Source: Hericium rajendrae (taxonomy: Eukaryota > Basidiomycota > Agaricomycetes > Russulales > Hericiaceae). From it: DNA of 64,000 nt. Of this stretch, positions 44,439 to 56,359 are shown one piece after another. The position numbers were made by a program, and so were the translations under genes. Every line of letters begins with the position of its first letter. Within the stretch, counting starts at the first letter, position 1. The DNA lies in contig CM065884.1 of NCBI GenBank assembly GCA_033439255.1, forward strand, positions 2,046,001 through 2,110,000, given 5' to 3'. The notes under the pieces are model-generated. The model was given only the letters and a program-made list of their open reading frames with translations, was not told the origin of the DNA and did not search any database.

Positions 44439-47400
44439 ATGTCTTCCTTTAGGCCCGCACGCTCTTCACCACCGCCACGGTCATCTAGCATCACCAACAC
44501 TCTTGTAGCGCAAACTTCTCTTGTCTCCGATGTCTCACGCTCTTCCGCTGTATCAAACCCCGAACTCGCCAGTCTTACCCCGGACGAAATCGACTTCATC
44601 GACGCCGTCATCAAACGCGCATCTCCCTCTGCCACGACCTTTCTCACTGTTTTCAAGGCCTACAACGATGTGCTCCGCGAGCGAGGGCTTGACCCGCAGA
44701 ACGAGGTGGTGTACTACAGCAAGCTGCTAAAGCTGGGCACGCTGAAGGGGAGTAATTGGGGAGACAAGTGGCGAACGGTTAAGTCGCAGAATGGGTATGT
44801 CGCTGCCTCTGCCTCCGTTCCGACGCCGGCAAAGGCGAACCACGTCAAGCAGGAAGCTTCAGCACCCATGTCATCCACTGCACGCCTGCTCATGCGTCTG
44901 AAGCATCTGCAGCATGGCGAACATGATGAATCATCTGTCAAGGGCTTCGATGATGAGGCAGACATCACAGAGACAGAGGATGTCACCGAGACGGAGGTGG
45001 AGGTATCGCAACGTCAACCGACCTCGCGGGTACTTCCTCGGCGGTCACTATCCCCGTCACAGTTCACGGAGACGACAAACTCTCTAGGACTGGACATTGG
45101 GACATCCTATAATGCCCCACCCTCTCCACCGCCCGTGAAGGATCGATCTCGCCCGATACCCATCAACCGAGGAATTTCGAGGGAATCTGTTGTTTCAGAG
45201 TCCCTCCCCTCTCTATCTACCATCCCTCCTTTGTATAAACGTTCTGCGCATGATATCAAACCGTCACTGGCTAAACTCGTCCTGTCGTTGCTGCACCCCG
45301 AGCCATTGATGACGTTAAGAGTCCTCTGACGAGTCGCGCACGCGCCAACACTGCTCGCACATATACCAGCCCAAGGTCACTTGAACACAAGACATCCGCC
45401 CCTCCCGCCCCTGTTCATGTCGACCTTCCTGCTCCACGAAAGAGCGTAATCAATGAAGAAGAGGCTTGGGAGAAAATTCGCATGGCAGAGGACGAGAAGG
45501 AGGCCGACAAATTCCGCGAGGACAGGCTAGTTGAGCGGTGTTGGGACGTGTGGAAGCAGGGCTATGAGTGGATTACTGTATGTCTGAATATCTGCATATC
45601 CAACGTTCAGGTGCTGAAATATCTTTAGACGACCAGCGAACAGATCGCCCAAGCCAGAGATACCCTAATCTTACGGCTCGCGATCCATAGATGGCGCGTG
45701 CGCCTCGCCCAGTACAGGGACTTTGAGCAGCAGGTTCAGACCCTCGCCGATCAAAAGCTGCTCAAGTCTGCCATTACGACTTGGAAAGCGAAGCTCAAGG
45801 TGAAGCAACAGGAGAAGTGGCGCACCGACATGCGCCTGAAGATGAAGACCGTGCGAGAGAAGCGCGAGAGCAAGCTCCGGAAGGACGCGTGGGCGAAGTG
45901 GAGGCAGTCGTACCGCTCGCATCTGTCTGGGCAGCATTACTCTGAGCGTCTTGTGATGAGGGCGTTCGGAAAGTGGAAGGAGAAGTTTGTGCGATCGATA
46001 GGCTGGATGCTGTTGCGGACGAGTTTGTGGCGAAAAGGGAGGGCAGGGCGGTCGGTCGGGCCTGGGATATGTGGAGGGGTGCTATGGAGCTGAAGAATCT
46101 GGAGGCGATTGTGAGTTCCCGAGTGTCCACGAGACTCGCCAAGGAGGTCTTAGGCCAATGGAAATCACGACTGTGAGTTCTCAATTTCTTCTGCAGAATG
46201 CTTTTTTGATGGCCCATTTCCCTCTGTAGGCAAGATTTGCACACTGCAGATGAACACCGCGAATCGTGCTATCCTGAAAAACACCATCAGGAAATGGAAG
46301 GCATTGCTCAAGACAGGACGAAGGTGTGTTCTATCTCATCTTTACAGACCAAAGCTGATGGCTGGCCTATCCAGGTCTTGGAACGCCGCGCCGACAAGCA
46401 TGTTGCACGGCAGGACGATGTCCTTGTGCGCGCTGTTATGCGGGTCTGGGGGCTCACGAGCGCGGCAAGTTCCTGGTCAGAGTGCAAAATACAAGGCTTC
46501 TGAAGCAAGCTTGGGCTATCTGGCAAGCACGGATACGACAGCAGAGACAGCTCGAAGGTCAATGCTCTGTTCCACCATACATGTCTTCGAACAATTGACG
46601 TATACCTGTGCCTTATACAGAAAAGGCCCTCACTTTTTCCATGCGGTCCGGTTCATATCTGGCGTCTTCAACGATGAAAGTCTGGCGTCAACGTTACGCA
46701 AACCAGCAGAATGCCGAGGCGTTCGCCGTGCAATATCATTCTGCTCAGCTGCAGTTTCAGACGATGCTCGCATGGCGCCTGGCGCTGCGGGCGAAGCTGA
46801 AACTTGTCAGACAGGGGAGGGTGGCGGAGAATTTTTTTGCGGTGCGGCGGGCGTGGAAGCTGTGGGTGCAGCGAATGGAGGAGCAGAAGCGGGAGAAAAA
46901 GCTGAAAGAACTGGAAGTCCGCAGGACGAAGAAGTTCTTCCGCTGTAAGGGCCTTGTTTTATTTTAGCTCATGCTGTTGCTAATTTCCATTGCAGCTTGG
47001 TTGCAGCAGGCTTTGCGTCAGCGACATCATAGGCTTGCAGAACAAGAATTGCGCGACCGGGTCACTATGGTATGAGCTTGCCATATGCTGTCACCGTACT
47101 TTGCTTATCCGATTCTGTCTGCTCAGAGAATCCTCAAGTCTTCTTTGAGCCAATGGACAAATCGTGTCATTGCCTTGAAACTGCGAGAAATCGAAGTCGC
47201 TCAGAAAACGACAAAGTCCTTATCTTGTACGTTTTCTTCGGGCGAAGTTTGGGGCGACACTCACGCAGAACTGTCTTATAGGTCTGCTTTCAACAAGTGG
47301 AAGGGCGTATGTATCCGACATGTTGAAGAGCTCAGCCTTATGGAGAGCTATCAGGACGTGAAACGCGAGGGTGAGCATTTCTATCTAACTGATTGCCAAT

Positions 47401-48589
47401 GGCTTTTCATGACAGCTTTTCAGAGAGCATGCGTCGCATGTTCAACAAGTGGCTGGCCGCCGCGCGAACTGCCCGGAAACGACGCATCACGCTCTCCCAG
47501 AAGGAGACCCAGATGAAGCGCTATCGTCTCACTGCAGTTTGGGATAAATGGAGAGGCCGTTTCCGAGATGAGCAGCTTCGTCCTTTCGTGAGTAATTCTG
47601 CCATTCATTCTTGTGGAAATGACTGAGGAATCATGGCGTCTTCAGGAACGGACATTCCAGCTGCAGAATCAGAATGCGGTCATATTTCGTGCATTCGTCA
47701 TCTGGCATTCTAAGACCAAGGTGTGTTCCTCCGCATGCACACGGACATCTTCGTTTGCTGACGACCGAGAAACTAGTCTCTTCCTGCTGTGCGCTTCCAT
47801 GCCGAGACCACAAAGGCTAGATTCTGGAAGATTTGGCGCGATGCGATGCCTCGTGCGCTTCAGGCGAAGGAGGCCCGGGATAAAGACCGCCAGACCGTCC
47901 TCTGTGAGTTGTTTCCCTAATTGCGTGTCCATCGTGTCCTCTGACATCTACTGCGATATATAAGCCAAAGCCTTCAGCAAGTGGCTACAAGCGCATAGGA
48001 CAAAGATCGCTCTGAGAGCTGTCGCGTAAGTATCATCATGCTTGATCTGTGAACAACAACTAATCAATACTTGCAGTCGCGCCCGGTACATGCGTCTGCC
48101 CACATCCGCTCCAAAGCCGCAACCCAGCACTTCCCGAACAACCCCCCTGCCCTCTACGTCTCCGTCCCGCCTCGCATTCCCCGCACCGCCGTCCACGCAC
48201 GCGCCCCCTCTCCCGAGACTGAAACCGACGCTGTCGAAACCGAAACCGAGCCAGAAAAGCCGTTCCCGATCCTGCAGCCCCGCCCAACGCCCGCGTCCTC
48301 GCGTAGCGGCCTCGCGAGCCTGCTCTCGTCCCGCCCGCGCTCGCGGCTCAGCCCCACGCGTCCCAAGTTCTCCGCGCGCAGCACGGGCACGCGCGACCCG
48401 AGCCCCTCGTCGAGCGTCGCAACGCGGCACCGCGAGCCGAGCGTCAGCACGCGCGAGCCGAGTCCGACGCGCACGACGCGCGGGGCGAGCTCGGTGGGCG
48501 GGCGGAGCAGTATTTGGATGGAGCTGAAGGAGATACAGCGCCGCGGGCGGACGCCGACGGTTAGGTCGCGCTCGCCGGAGCCGCCGTAG
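44439..48589 (+). CDS. sfi1: Sfi1-like centrin-binding repeat protein
   Basis: Long helical protein of the spindle pole body half-bridge type that binds centrin/Cdc31. The N-terminal exon (44439 to about 45300) starts MSSFRPARSSPPPRSSSI and has the conserved LTPDEIDFIDAVIKRASPSA then TTFLTVFKAYNDVLRERGLD. The middle is a series of Trp-centred repeats: RCWDVWKQGYEWI, AIHRWRVRLAQYRDFEQQ, AITTWKAKLKVKQQEKW, AWAKWRQSYRSH, AFGKWKEKF, AWDMWRGAMELKN, VLGQWKSRL, TIRKWKALLKTGRR, VWRQRYANQQNAE, AWKLWVQRMEEQKREKK, SLSQWTNRVIALKLREIE, AFNKWKGVCIRHVEEL and AVWDKWRGRFRDEQL. The tail (48077-48589) is Ser/Pro/Arg-rich. More than ten introns separate the repeats. A frame break near 45300 lies before IDDVKSPLTSRARAN. 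Repeat class is clear; orthology is likely. Confidence 0.85.
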
Positions 48590-48981
48590 GCTGGCGTACG
48601 GTGTTGGGTGTTGGAGGTGGTTTGATTATTTACATCTTAAGTTATTTGTTTTGGATGGCTATGTTCATATGCGTTGGTATGCGTATTATAGTACATAATT
48701 CCACGAGTCCGGCAGACCCTGGTTGTGTGGCGAGGGCACCTTCGTGAGTAAGAATGAGGGAGTGTACCGCAGGATTGTGTTGTACATATCCTCTGAGATT
48801 CTGCCGGATAGTAAGATAGACTACTGGATTTGTGCGCGACGATCCAGATGGTCCGCAGGTGAATCCACTCCCGCAGAACTGCTCTCGGAGAGATGACCCG
48901 GCGGACATACTCAACAAATGCTAGCCTATATGTTTTAATCAATAAAGCGTGAATAAAAAATCGGAGATAATTCCCAACCGT
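48590..48981. other. intergenic, convergent
   Basis: About 390 bp between the 3' ends of the Sfi1-like gene and the PIG-Y-like gene. Nothing else recognised. Confidence 0.45.
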
Positions 48982-49293
48982 TCACGAGTTCCGATAATAC
49001 TGCCACCCGACCCAATTCGCGATCACGAAGTACGACGTCGTGGGCACGAGCAGCACCGCGAAGTACTTGTAATGCGCATCGCGCGCGAGCGCGTCCAGAA
49101 CCTGCATTCCACGCGCGCTCCGTCTCTCATCTCATTTCACAAAGAAGTCGAGAAGGACGGGACGTACGGAGAGACCCGTGGGCGGGAGGACGGCGCTGAA
49201 GAGCGTGGCGTAGGCGCCGAGGAGGAGCAGGAGCGCGGAGGCGAGGAGCACGAGGTAGCCTGTGCTTGCGGGCGGGAGGGGCGCGGTGGCCAT
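48982..49293 (-). CDS. small two-span membrane protein, PIG-Y-like (GPI-GlcNAc transferase subunit)
   Basis: Short two-exon gene. Exon 1 starts at ATG 49293 and encodes MATAPLPPASTGYLVLLASA followed by LLLLLGAYATLFSAVLPPTG, a clear first membrane segment. After a GTACGT...GCAG intron of about 70 nt, exon 2 encodes VLDALARDAHYKYFAVLLVP followed by TTSYFVIANWVGWQYYRNS and a TGA. Size (about 81 aa), two hydrophobic segments and the ending NWVGWQYYRN resemble PIG-Y of the GPI-N-acetylglucosaminyltransferase in the ER membrane. The match is recalled, not searched, so the name is tentative; the gene structure itself is clean. Confidence 0.6.
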
Positions 49294-50144
49294 CTATCGC
49301 ATGTTCGAGATGGCAACAGGTGTCAGGCTGAACTTGATGTGGATGGTGCCAGGTTGCAGGAGGTCGAGATCGCGCGTGTGTGCGCTGTGCACCGGCAGCG
49401 CGGCGCATCGCTCAAGTAAACTTCTTAACTTCCTCTGACATGACATGAGGCGCCTGGGAGGCGCGTATCTATCTGCGTTACGGTCTGGCGACCTGCGAAG
49501 GAAAAATATAGCCCGCCCGAGGTGACTGGCACAACAAGGGATATCAGAACCCATAAGCTGTAGGAATTTCAACAGGTTATGGGCCCTGATAACCCCGCCG
49601 TGAGGCTGCGTGCAGGGCGTTTTACCGCTGGGCCATGCTGCCAACAGAAGGGCACCGCCTAGAGGCACTCAATCAAATGGCCGCCAGATGGGGATACATG
49701 CAGAATTCAGCAATCCTATATGGCACTATGTACGTATACTTAGTATTACAACACGGCGATGAGCGGCGCTACTTGTACAGGTACAATTACCACGGGGGGC
49801 GACGAAGCTAAGGGGCACAGCAGATGGGGAACAAATTGGTAGACATGGGTAATGGGGCATGTGCGGGTAAGTGGCAGGGTGGGGTGGTACAGGGTGGGAC
49901 AGACCGAACTGGGGAGGAGTATCGCTGGGGCAAGGGTGGGTGATGGTGGTGTGATGGTGGTGATACTAATTTGTACAAAACGGATGAGTCCGCACTCGTG
50001 ACCCAGATACCTAGAGCCCAAAAAGTGGAAGCATAGAACGAAAGCAGACATACAGGCGCATAGCGAGAAAAGCACAGACGTACAGAACAAAAGAAACATC
50101 CTTTATCGTGGTGGTGGTACAAGCGTGCAGGCGGCGAGCGCAGC
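49294..50144. other. non-coding region with a tRNA-like/hairpin segment
   Basis: No protein gene seen. At 49542-49556 and 49577-49591 two 15-nt arms are inverted copies (13 of 15 match) around a 20-nt loop. On the minus strand an A-box-like GGCCCAGCGGTAAAACGC (near 49615-49632) lies upstream of this hairpin. A repeated GGTGGTG/TGATGG stretch occurs at 49936-49962. Confidence 0.4.
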
Positions 50145-51967
50145 TCAGCCGCGCCGGGCACGCTTCTTCGGCCCAGCCTCCGTCTCCGACCTCTCGTCGG
50201 AGACAGGGAACGACTCCGTGCGCTCATCCGCTGCGCCAACATCCGACTCACGTCCGTCCCGCCCCCGCCGCTTCCCGCCGCGCACGCGCGGGGACGGGGG
50301 CGAATACGCGCGTGAGGCAGAGAAGCGGGGGGACGGGTGCCGATCATTGCCGCTGCCTGTTGCATTCGTGTTGCCGCTGCCGCCCGGCTCGCCCTTGGCG
50401 CGCCGCGGGCGGGGCGGGTCGTGCGTGTACATCTGCGCCTGGAATGTCGGCGTGTACACGGGCGTCGGCGCGGGCGGCGCGTCGCGCTCTGCGCCCTTGG
50501 CGCCGAACGGGTCGAGGCTCGCGTGCTTCCCGCGCAGGAACGGCGACGCGCCCGTGCGCCGCTTCACCGCGTCGATGAGCTGGTCGAGGCCCTTGCCCGT
50601 CACGTTGGGCTCGGCCGGGTCCGGCGGCGGCGAAGCCGTGCTCGTGCTCGTCGTCGACAGCGGCGACGTCAGCGGCGAGATGGGCGACGCCGGGTCGGGG
50701 TACCCATGCGTGCGGGTGGGCGCCGGCGCGCGATGGAGGCGTCGCTCGAGCGCGACGGCGACGTCCTGGATGCGGCTGTCGTGCGCGGCCAGGACGGACA
50801 CGGCCTCCGCGCGGCGCGCCCAGTACGAGAACTGGGTGTTCGACCATCCCGAGAGCGCGAGCACCGTCGAGCGCGTCAGCGTGACGTGCCCGGAGGGTGC
50901 GCCGTCATACGGGTGCGTCAGCGACTTGAAGGGGTTATACGGGTGGCTGCGTGGGCGCTGTCAACGGCTGTGACAGGGGCACGTCAGGGTACGTACGGGA
51001 CGTAGACGCGGAGGACCTCCTTGACGACCTCTACCTTGACGAGGAACTCGATGGCGGAGGCGCCACCACCGCGAGGCTCGGGCCCATCTGGGACCTTCTT
51101 GCCGCGGAAGCGCGCCTTGGTCCCGCCAAGTCGCCGCTCATACAGACGCGCGGAGAAGATAGTCCACTTCTCGTCGCCGATCTGGTCCTGGAGGAAGGCG
51201 GCGGCGTAGGGGTCGGCTTCGGTCTGGTTGGAGGCTTTTGCGCGTTTCGGAAAGGTGTGTGTCTGATGGTGGAGGCAGGGATGGATAGATAAGAAGGAGA
51301 GGGCGAGGCGACCATCATCACGTGTTAGTCATCAATATTAGGATTCGATTGGGACATGGAGGGGAGAACGCACAGCTGCGTCGAAGTTGAGCATATGGTC
51401 TTCGGCAGTTCGAGGCGGGAAGACGGTGGAGATGAGGGATTGCTTTTGGGATGCAGGCTCGAAATGCAGCGTGGCTGTGGTGGGGAAGTCTTGTAAGGAA
51501 CGAGTATCAGCCGGGGAGTGGCTGGGGCTGAGATGAGGCATGAAGCTCCTGACGGACTCGGGCGAACCGAGGTCCTGTTGCTCGGGCTCGTCTGGCTGGA
51601 CATGCGTATGCACGACGTCGCCATGCTCGAGGATAGAGTCATTCATGGGCATGGTGAACATGCTGCTGATGTCGGAGGGAGTGTACGCTGCATACTGATT
51701 AGTAGGGACGCCTAAATGAGAGTGGATAGGAAGGGCGGTGGCGACGGGGTCAGGGAAGGAGTAGACATAAGAAGACTGGGCGGAAACAGGAAAAGGAATA
51801 GAGAGCGCATCGTCATCGTCGCCGTTGTCGTGATGTTGGCGGAGGGGAGGAGGGGGAGGATGAGCTATGGAGTGATCGTGGAGGGCGCCATTGTAATAGC
51901 TCTGGATGTTACGCCAGTCGAATTGCTGGTGGGCATCGTTGAGAATGTTAGTGGCGATTGAGCGCAT
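50145..51967 (-). CDS. conserved fungal protein of unknown function
   Basis: Three main exons. The first (from ATG 51967, MRSIATNILNDAHQQFDWRN) is His/Pro/Ser-rich and disordered. The second has the compact block DPYAAAFLQDQIGDEKWTIF, SARLYERRLGGTKARFRGKK and SAIEFLVKVEVVKEVLRVYV. The third begins at HPYNPFKSLTHP and has LTRSTVLALSGWSNTQFSYW then ARRAEAVSVLAAHDSRIQDV, followed by a long Pro/Ser/Arg-rich tail ending KKRARRG. The folded block and the basic tail suggest a nuclear or regulatory protein, but I recognise no named domain. The last junction uses the acceptor at about 50926, giving YVP-HPYNPF in frame. In-frame ATG 52135 further upstream lies in a low-complexity leader and is less likely. 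Confidence 0.65.
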
Positions 51968-52331
51968 GGAGGGATGAAAGGACGAGCGAGGGGCGATGGC
52001 CTGGCCTGTGCGAGCAAGGCAGGCGCTCTGCGCCCCATCTAAAGGCGCTATACGAACCCTCCGCTCGCCCCTTGCCGATTCCCCGTCCTTCCCTGCCCTC
52101 CGTCCCGTAAATCCCAGAAAAATCACCTGCAGCATCTACATCCTTGCGGTTGCGGTCAGGAATATTGTGCACATTTTCGGCTGCTGCGACGGACGTCTGC
52201 GGCCCTGCGGCGGAACGGCGCGGCCGAAACGCGCATCGGACGCGCTTTGTCCAAATAGAGAACGCGAGCTTCATCCTCAACCTGCTCTGACATACCGTTC
52301 CCTCGCCACTGCTGCCTCTCATACACCCATC
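51968..52331. promoter_or_regulatory. divergent promoter region
   Basis: About 360 bp between the unknown protein gene (-) and the small coiled-coil gene (+). Both promoters should lie here; no specific element identified. Confidence 0.4.
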
Positions 52332-52811
52332 ATGAGCTCTTCTCAAGCACAGTGCGTGTCGTCCCGAGTGTTACACGTCCTCTCTAACACACGGCTGCAG
52401 GCCGCGCACTGAGTACGATCGCCTTCGTCGAGCGTCCGAGGACGATGCAGAGACGTCCTCACTCCCGCCCTTGCCAGAGATCCCACCGCCCGAGCTGGAT
52501 CTGACGATCTCGCTCGATTCCATCCTCGGCGCCACGTCGTCCTCTGCAGAGGGGTGAGTACTTTCTCGCAGCCCGCACGCGCGACCACCCCGGAACCGCG
52601 CGGGTCCGGACATGGTGACGAACGCGCCTGCAGATCCGATAAAGTGCAGAAGCGTGCGAGCAACGTGCTGAAGCTCGCGGAGGAGAACGAAAAGCTGAAG
52701 CAGGAGCTGCGGGCGATGTCTGATCGGCTCGAGGCAGCGGAGCGGCGGCGGGCAGAGCTGGACAAGCGTAACCATCAGGGCAAGGCAGAGGGCACGCCGG
52801 CTGCACGATGA
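52332..52811 (+). CDS. small coiled-coil protein (about 118 aa)
   Basis: Three exons: 52332-52351, about 52401-52555 and about 52635-52811, all with clean sites. The product begins MSSSQAQPRTEYDRLRR, has an acidic/Pro-rich middle (SLPPLPEIPPPELDLTISLD) and ends in a heptad-patterned helix (KVQKRASNVLKLAEENEKLK, ELRAMSDRLEAAERRRAEL). It could be a dimerisation partner or adaptor. The helix lacks a bZIP basic region, so I do not call a transcription factor. Family not recognised. Confidence 0.6.
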
Positions 52812-53271
52812 GCGGGTACAGTAGCAGACACGCAGCAGTCGTCACCATCACATCGCATACGCATCTGCGTTCATATTCATCGTTGGCATTTCATTTCGCA
52901 CTTTAATTCGCTTACAGCCTGGGGCTTTGCTGCATACGACGTTCGCTATTCGTTCTGTTAGTTTGTTATGTTGATATCGATACCCTAAATTGAGGCTACG
53001 TTACGCCCACCCAGAAAGGCAAACGTCCCGCAAGGCCAGCCCGTAGCGCCAGCTCCCCTCCTCACTCCAGACCGCTCCTGCTCCTGACCATCACTTCCGG
53101 TCGCACGTTGTCAAGAGTGAGTCCTCATCGACATCGCCCGCCCCCGCCCTATATCTTATCAATCATCCATCAGATCGTTCTGTTCTGCGTCTGCCCCACA
53201 CGTCTACCCCATCACCACCCCCGCAAGTACCTCCTTTCCTTTTCTCTCTCTTTTGATTAACCATCGTGTCG
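52812..53271. promoter_or_regulatory. upstream region of the Gfo/Idh/MocA gene
   Basis: About 460 bp between two plus-strand genes; CT-rich near 53230-53260 just before the ATG. No coding exon recognised. Confidence 0.35.
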
Positions 53272-55031
53272 ATGGACCAGCAGAACAACGAAATGGCTTC
53301 ACACACTCCCGCTGGCCGCAGGGCGTCTGAGCGTAGGCCGTCTGAGCGTCGCGGCTCTGACAGGCGTTTCTCAGATGCCTTCAGACGTCCCTCCATCGAT
53401 CCGTCTCGCCTCATCCCCATGGACAAGTAAGGATCTCTGTCTCTCTCGTTCTGCATGTCATGAAACACGCAGACGATTTAATCGGACAGTGCTGACGGAC
53501 GGGGTACAGGGCGACTCATCTCGGGGGTCATCAGGACTTCAACGTTGTCTTTATAGGCGCTGGGAACATCATGTTCGGTACGTCTCCGCCCGTGCCGTTT
53601 CCAATCTCTGCTCATCCAGTTTCCCCCCAGGCTCCGAGGAAGGCCCTTGGAACCACTCTTTCCGTCTCGAGCAGTGCGTATCTCTTGCAAATCCCCGCCC
53701 AAACGGTGACTCTGACCGCCCCACAGCAAGCTCGGCCCGCGCCTCAAGGTCGTCGCCCTCATCGATCCCGACATGGACCACGCGGTCATGGTCCTCCAAA
53801 AGAAATGCGAGACCTTCGTGCGCTCCGCTTACGAGAACACGCGCGTCTTCTGCACCCTCGAGGACTTCCACAAGAACATGCGTCCCCAGGACCGCCCCAA
53901 GGCTGTCATCATCGGCTCCCCGCCCATGTTCCGCGGCACCACCCAGCCCGGCCGCGACGTCGAGATGCAGATCATGCGCTTCTTCCCCGGCGTCGCCCTC
54001 TTCATCGAGAAGCCCGTCACGACCGGCCCCGCGTCCGAGATCGACGAGGCGTTCGCGGTCGCCAAAGCCATCGACGACAGCAACACGATCTGCTCGGTCG
54101 GGTCCGTTGTTTCGTGTTGATGGGGCATGCCCTGGCTCATGCGCGCCTGCAGGTATATGCTGCGCTACCTCAAGGCCGTCCAGATGATTAAGCGCATCAT
54201 CGAGGATAAGAAACTCAACGTCATGTCCACCATCGCGCGCTATGCCTGCGCGTACGAGGCCATCTCCAAGCCTGACTGGTGGGACAAGTCCAAGAGGTAC
54301 GGCGCTTCCGCATCGCGATGTCCAGTGGAGATTGACATGTCGCGCAGTGCTGGCCCCGTTGTCGAGCAGGGCACGCACTTTTGCGATCTGTCCCGCTACT
54401 TTGGCGGCGAAGTCGACATCGCGAGCGTCACGGCGCACTCGCTGGAGTGGCACGAGAATGCGGGCCAGCTCAGCAAGCAGACGATCGACGAGTCCCAGAT
54501 CGCGCCGGCGAACAGAATCCCCCGTGTTACTGCTGCGACCTGGTGTGTATTGCAGAGAGATCATATTCATCTCGGTCGGCTGATTCCTGTACGCAGGAAA
54601 TACGACAGCGGTGCCGTGGGGAGCTTCATGCACGTTGTCGCGCTGCAGGGCCACAACTACAGCTGCGAGCTCGAAGTCTACGCCGACGGGTACCAGTTTA
54701 AGTAAGCTCCCCCATCTCCCCTCGCCTGGCCGTGGTTCACCGTTCCGCGCACAGGCTCGTCGACCCATACGTGCAGCCGATCCTGTACATCCGGCGCCCG
54801 GGCTCGGACCTGGACGAGCAGCACCGCTTCCCGGACGACGACCCGTTCTTTTCGGAGATATCGAACCTGATCGACGTCATCGAGGACATCGAGGAGGATC
54901 CCGAGAGCAGCCAGATCCTGTGCTCGTTCGACGACGCAGTCAAGACGTACGAGCTCACGTGGGCGATCCGCCTCGCGAGCGAGAAGTCGCGCAAGGTGCA
55001 TGAAGCGGGTTTGGCTTTGAAGAAAACGTGA
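53272..55031 (+). CDS. Gfo/Idh/MocA-family NAD(P)-dependent oxidoreductase
   Basis: Predicted sugar- or polyol-type dehydrogenase; substrate unknown. The N-terminus is a basic disordered stretch with RRASERRPSERRGSDRR repeats. After an intron comes the Rossmann segment DFNVVFIGAGNIMFG (GxGxxx), then KLGPRLKVVALIDPD, PKAVIIGSPPMFRGT and the family's LFIEKPVTTGPASEIDEAF with the EKP motif. The substrate domain includes YLKAVQMIKRIIEDKKL, VVEQGTHFCDLSRYFGGEVD (catalytic-type GTHFCDL), SGAVGSFMHVVALQGHNYSC and LVDPYVQPILYIRRPGSDLD. It ends at the TGA 55029-55031 (HEAGLALKKT). Seven or so short introns are read, with the first coding exon ending after PMDK. The frames join well throughout. Confidence 0.88.
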
Positions 55032-55210
55032 ATGAAGACTAGACCATAGATGATCCGGGATGAGAAGTATCGAAATCCGTTTGTAGGATGTTAGCATAAT
55101 TGTAGAGTTCTGTACAGCAAAGAAGTTGTATTGTCTGATGCTCGGTGTGCACTCACTACCTACTGGCAACCCTCAGACAAGACATCCTCACCAGTCGAAC
55201 GCGGGCAAGC

Positions 55211-56110
55211 TCACGAGCCAACAGCAGCCTTCTTCGACTGCGGGGCATCAGCATCGTCATTCGCATTCTCAGCGGCGTCGGACGCGTGCTCGTCGGCAGG
55301 CTCGTCCTCGCGCTTGCGTTTGGCTGGGGACGCGGACTTGCGCGCGCGCGCACGCAGCGCGTCGAACTCCTCCTGGAGGTGCGCCTTGAGCGCAGGCATG
55401 TTCGAGAAAGCCCTGTCGCAGTGGTGGCACGCGAGGCCCTCCTTGAGCAGCGGCTCGTACTCCGCCTTGCGCAGCGCGGACATCTGCCGGCGCGGGCAGG
55501 GTGAAGAGGGGTCAATGGGAGACGGGAGCGACGCGACGCACGGTGTCGTAGTAGGACGGCTCGGCGTCGAACCATTCGAGCACGGTGTCGAGGTGCAGGA
55601 AGAAGCCGAGGCGCGGGTGGAATGAGTTGTAGTGTTTCTTTGTCTTGAGCCGTTCTGAGCACAGGTCCGACGAGATGACGTGCAGGTGCATATGTCTACA
55701 CAGGATCGTGCCTAAAGTTCAGTCGCGCAGTGCATTCAGGGGGGGGGCGCGCACTCCATGGACTGCACGGCGTGGAAGCCCGTCCACACGTCCCACGTGC
55801 AGCCGAAGCGGCGCTGCATCTCGCCGCGGATCGTCGTGCGCAGCGAGTCGGCCTCGTCGCGCAGGCCGAGCAGCAGCGCGTGCGCGTGCGCACGGTCGGC
55901 GCGCAGCAGCGTGCGCAGGCTTGCGAGGTCGAAGACGGAGAGCGCGGGCGTGGGCCGCGGGAGGATGAGGAAGTGGAAGAGCGCCTTGGGGTAGCAGTCG
56001 AAGATCGTGAGCGTGCGCGGGGTGTGCGAGAAGAGCACGGAGGGCGGGAGCGTCGCGGGGTTCCGCTTTGTCGCGTATTGGCGGAGGAGGGTGAGGTTCG
56101 GCGGCGGCAT
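55211..56110 (-). CDS. aprataxin (DNA 5'-adenylate hydrolase, Hnt3-like)
   Basis: Repairs abortive DNA ligation products by removing 5'-AMP. The HIT domain starts MPPPNLTLLRQYATKRNPAT at ATG 56110, continues HTPRTLTIFDCYPKALFHFL then ILPRP, and contains the HIT triad RHMHLHVISSDL in exon 2. The C-terminal exon carries the aprataxin zinc finger, LACHHCDRAFSNMPALKAHL, then a basic/acidic tail (KRKREDEPADE ... KKAAVGS). Introns lie near 55700-55745 and 55482-55535. This is the short fungal form, without an FHA domain. In-frame codons extend further upstream (to 56290) but lie in the likely 5' UTR. Confidence 0.9.
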
Positions 56111-56359
56111 GGTGGAGAGGAGGCAAGGCGCGAGGAAGTACGGTAGTTGCCTGTTTTGGTGGACGCGTCGGCGCGTGAACGGTGAAAGGCGCGTCGGATG
56201 GACGCGTTGAGTGCATGGCATTTTACAGATGCTACAGTATGTTAAACAGTATGTATGACAACAGATGCAGTATACAGAGAGCATGAACAAGATGCGAGTA
56301 GAAGCGTGTATGGAATACGTATACAGTACTTCAAACTTCGTGGTCTATTCAAGAAATCC

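Noticed and set aside
47948-48430. Gly/Arg/Ala-rich minus-strand frame opposite the Sfi1-like tail
   Set aside because: Typical antisense shadow of a Ser/Pro/Arg-rich coding exon.
53569-54768. 399-codon minus-strand frame opposite the Gfo/Idh/MocA gene
   Set aside because: Exact antisense of well-conserved exons; long only because of GC-rich codon bias.
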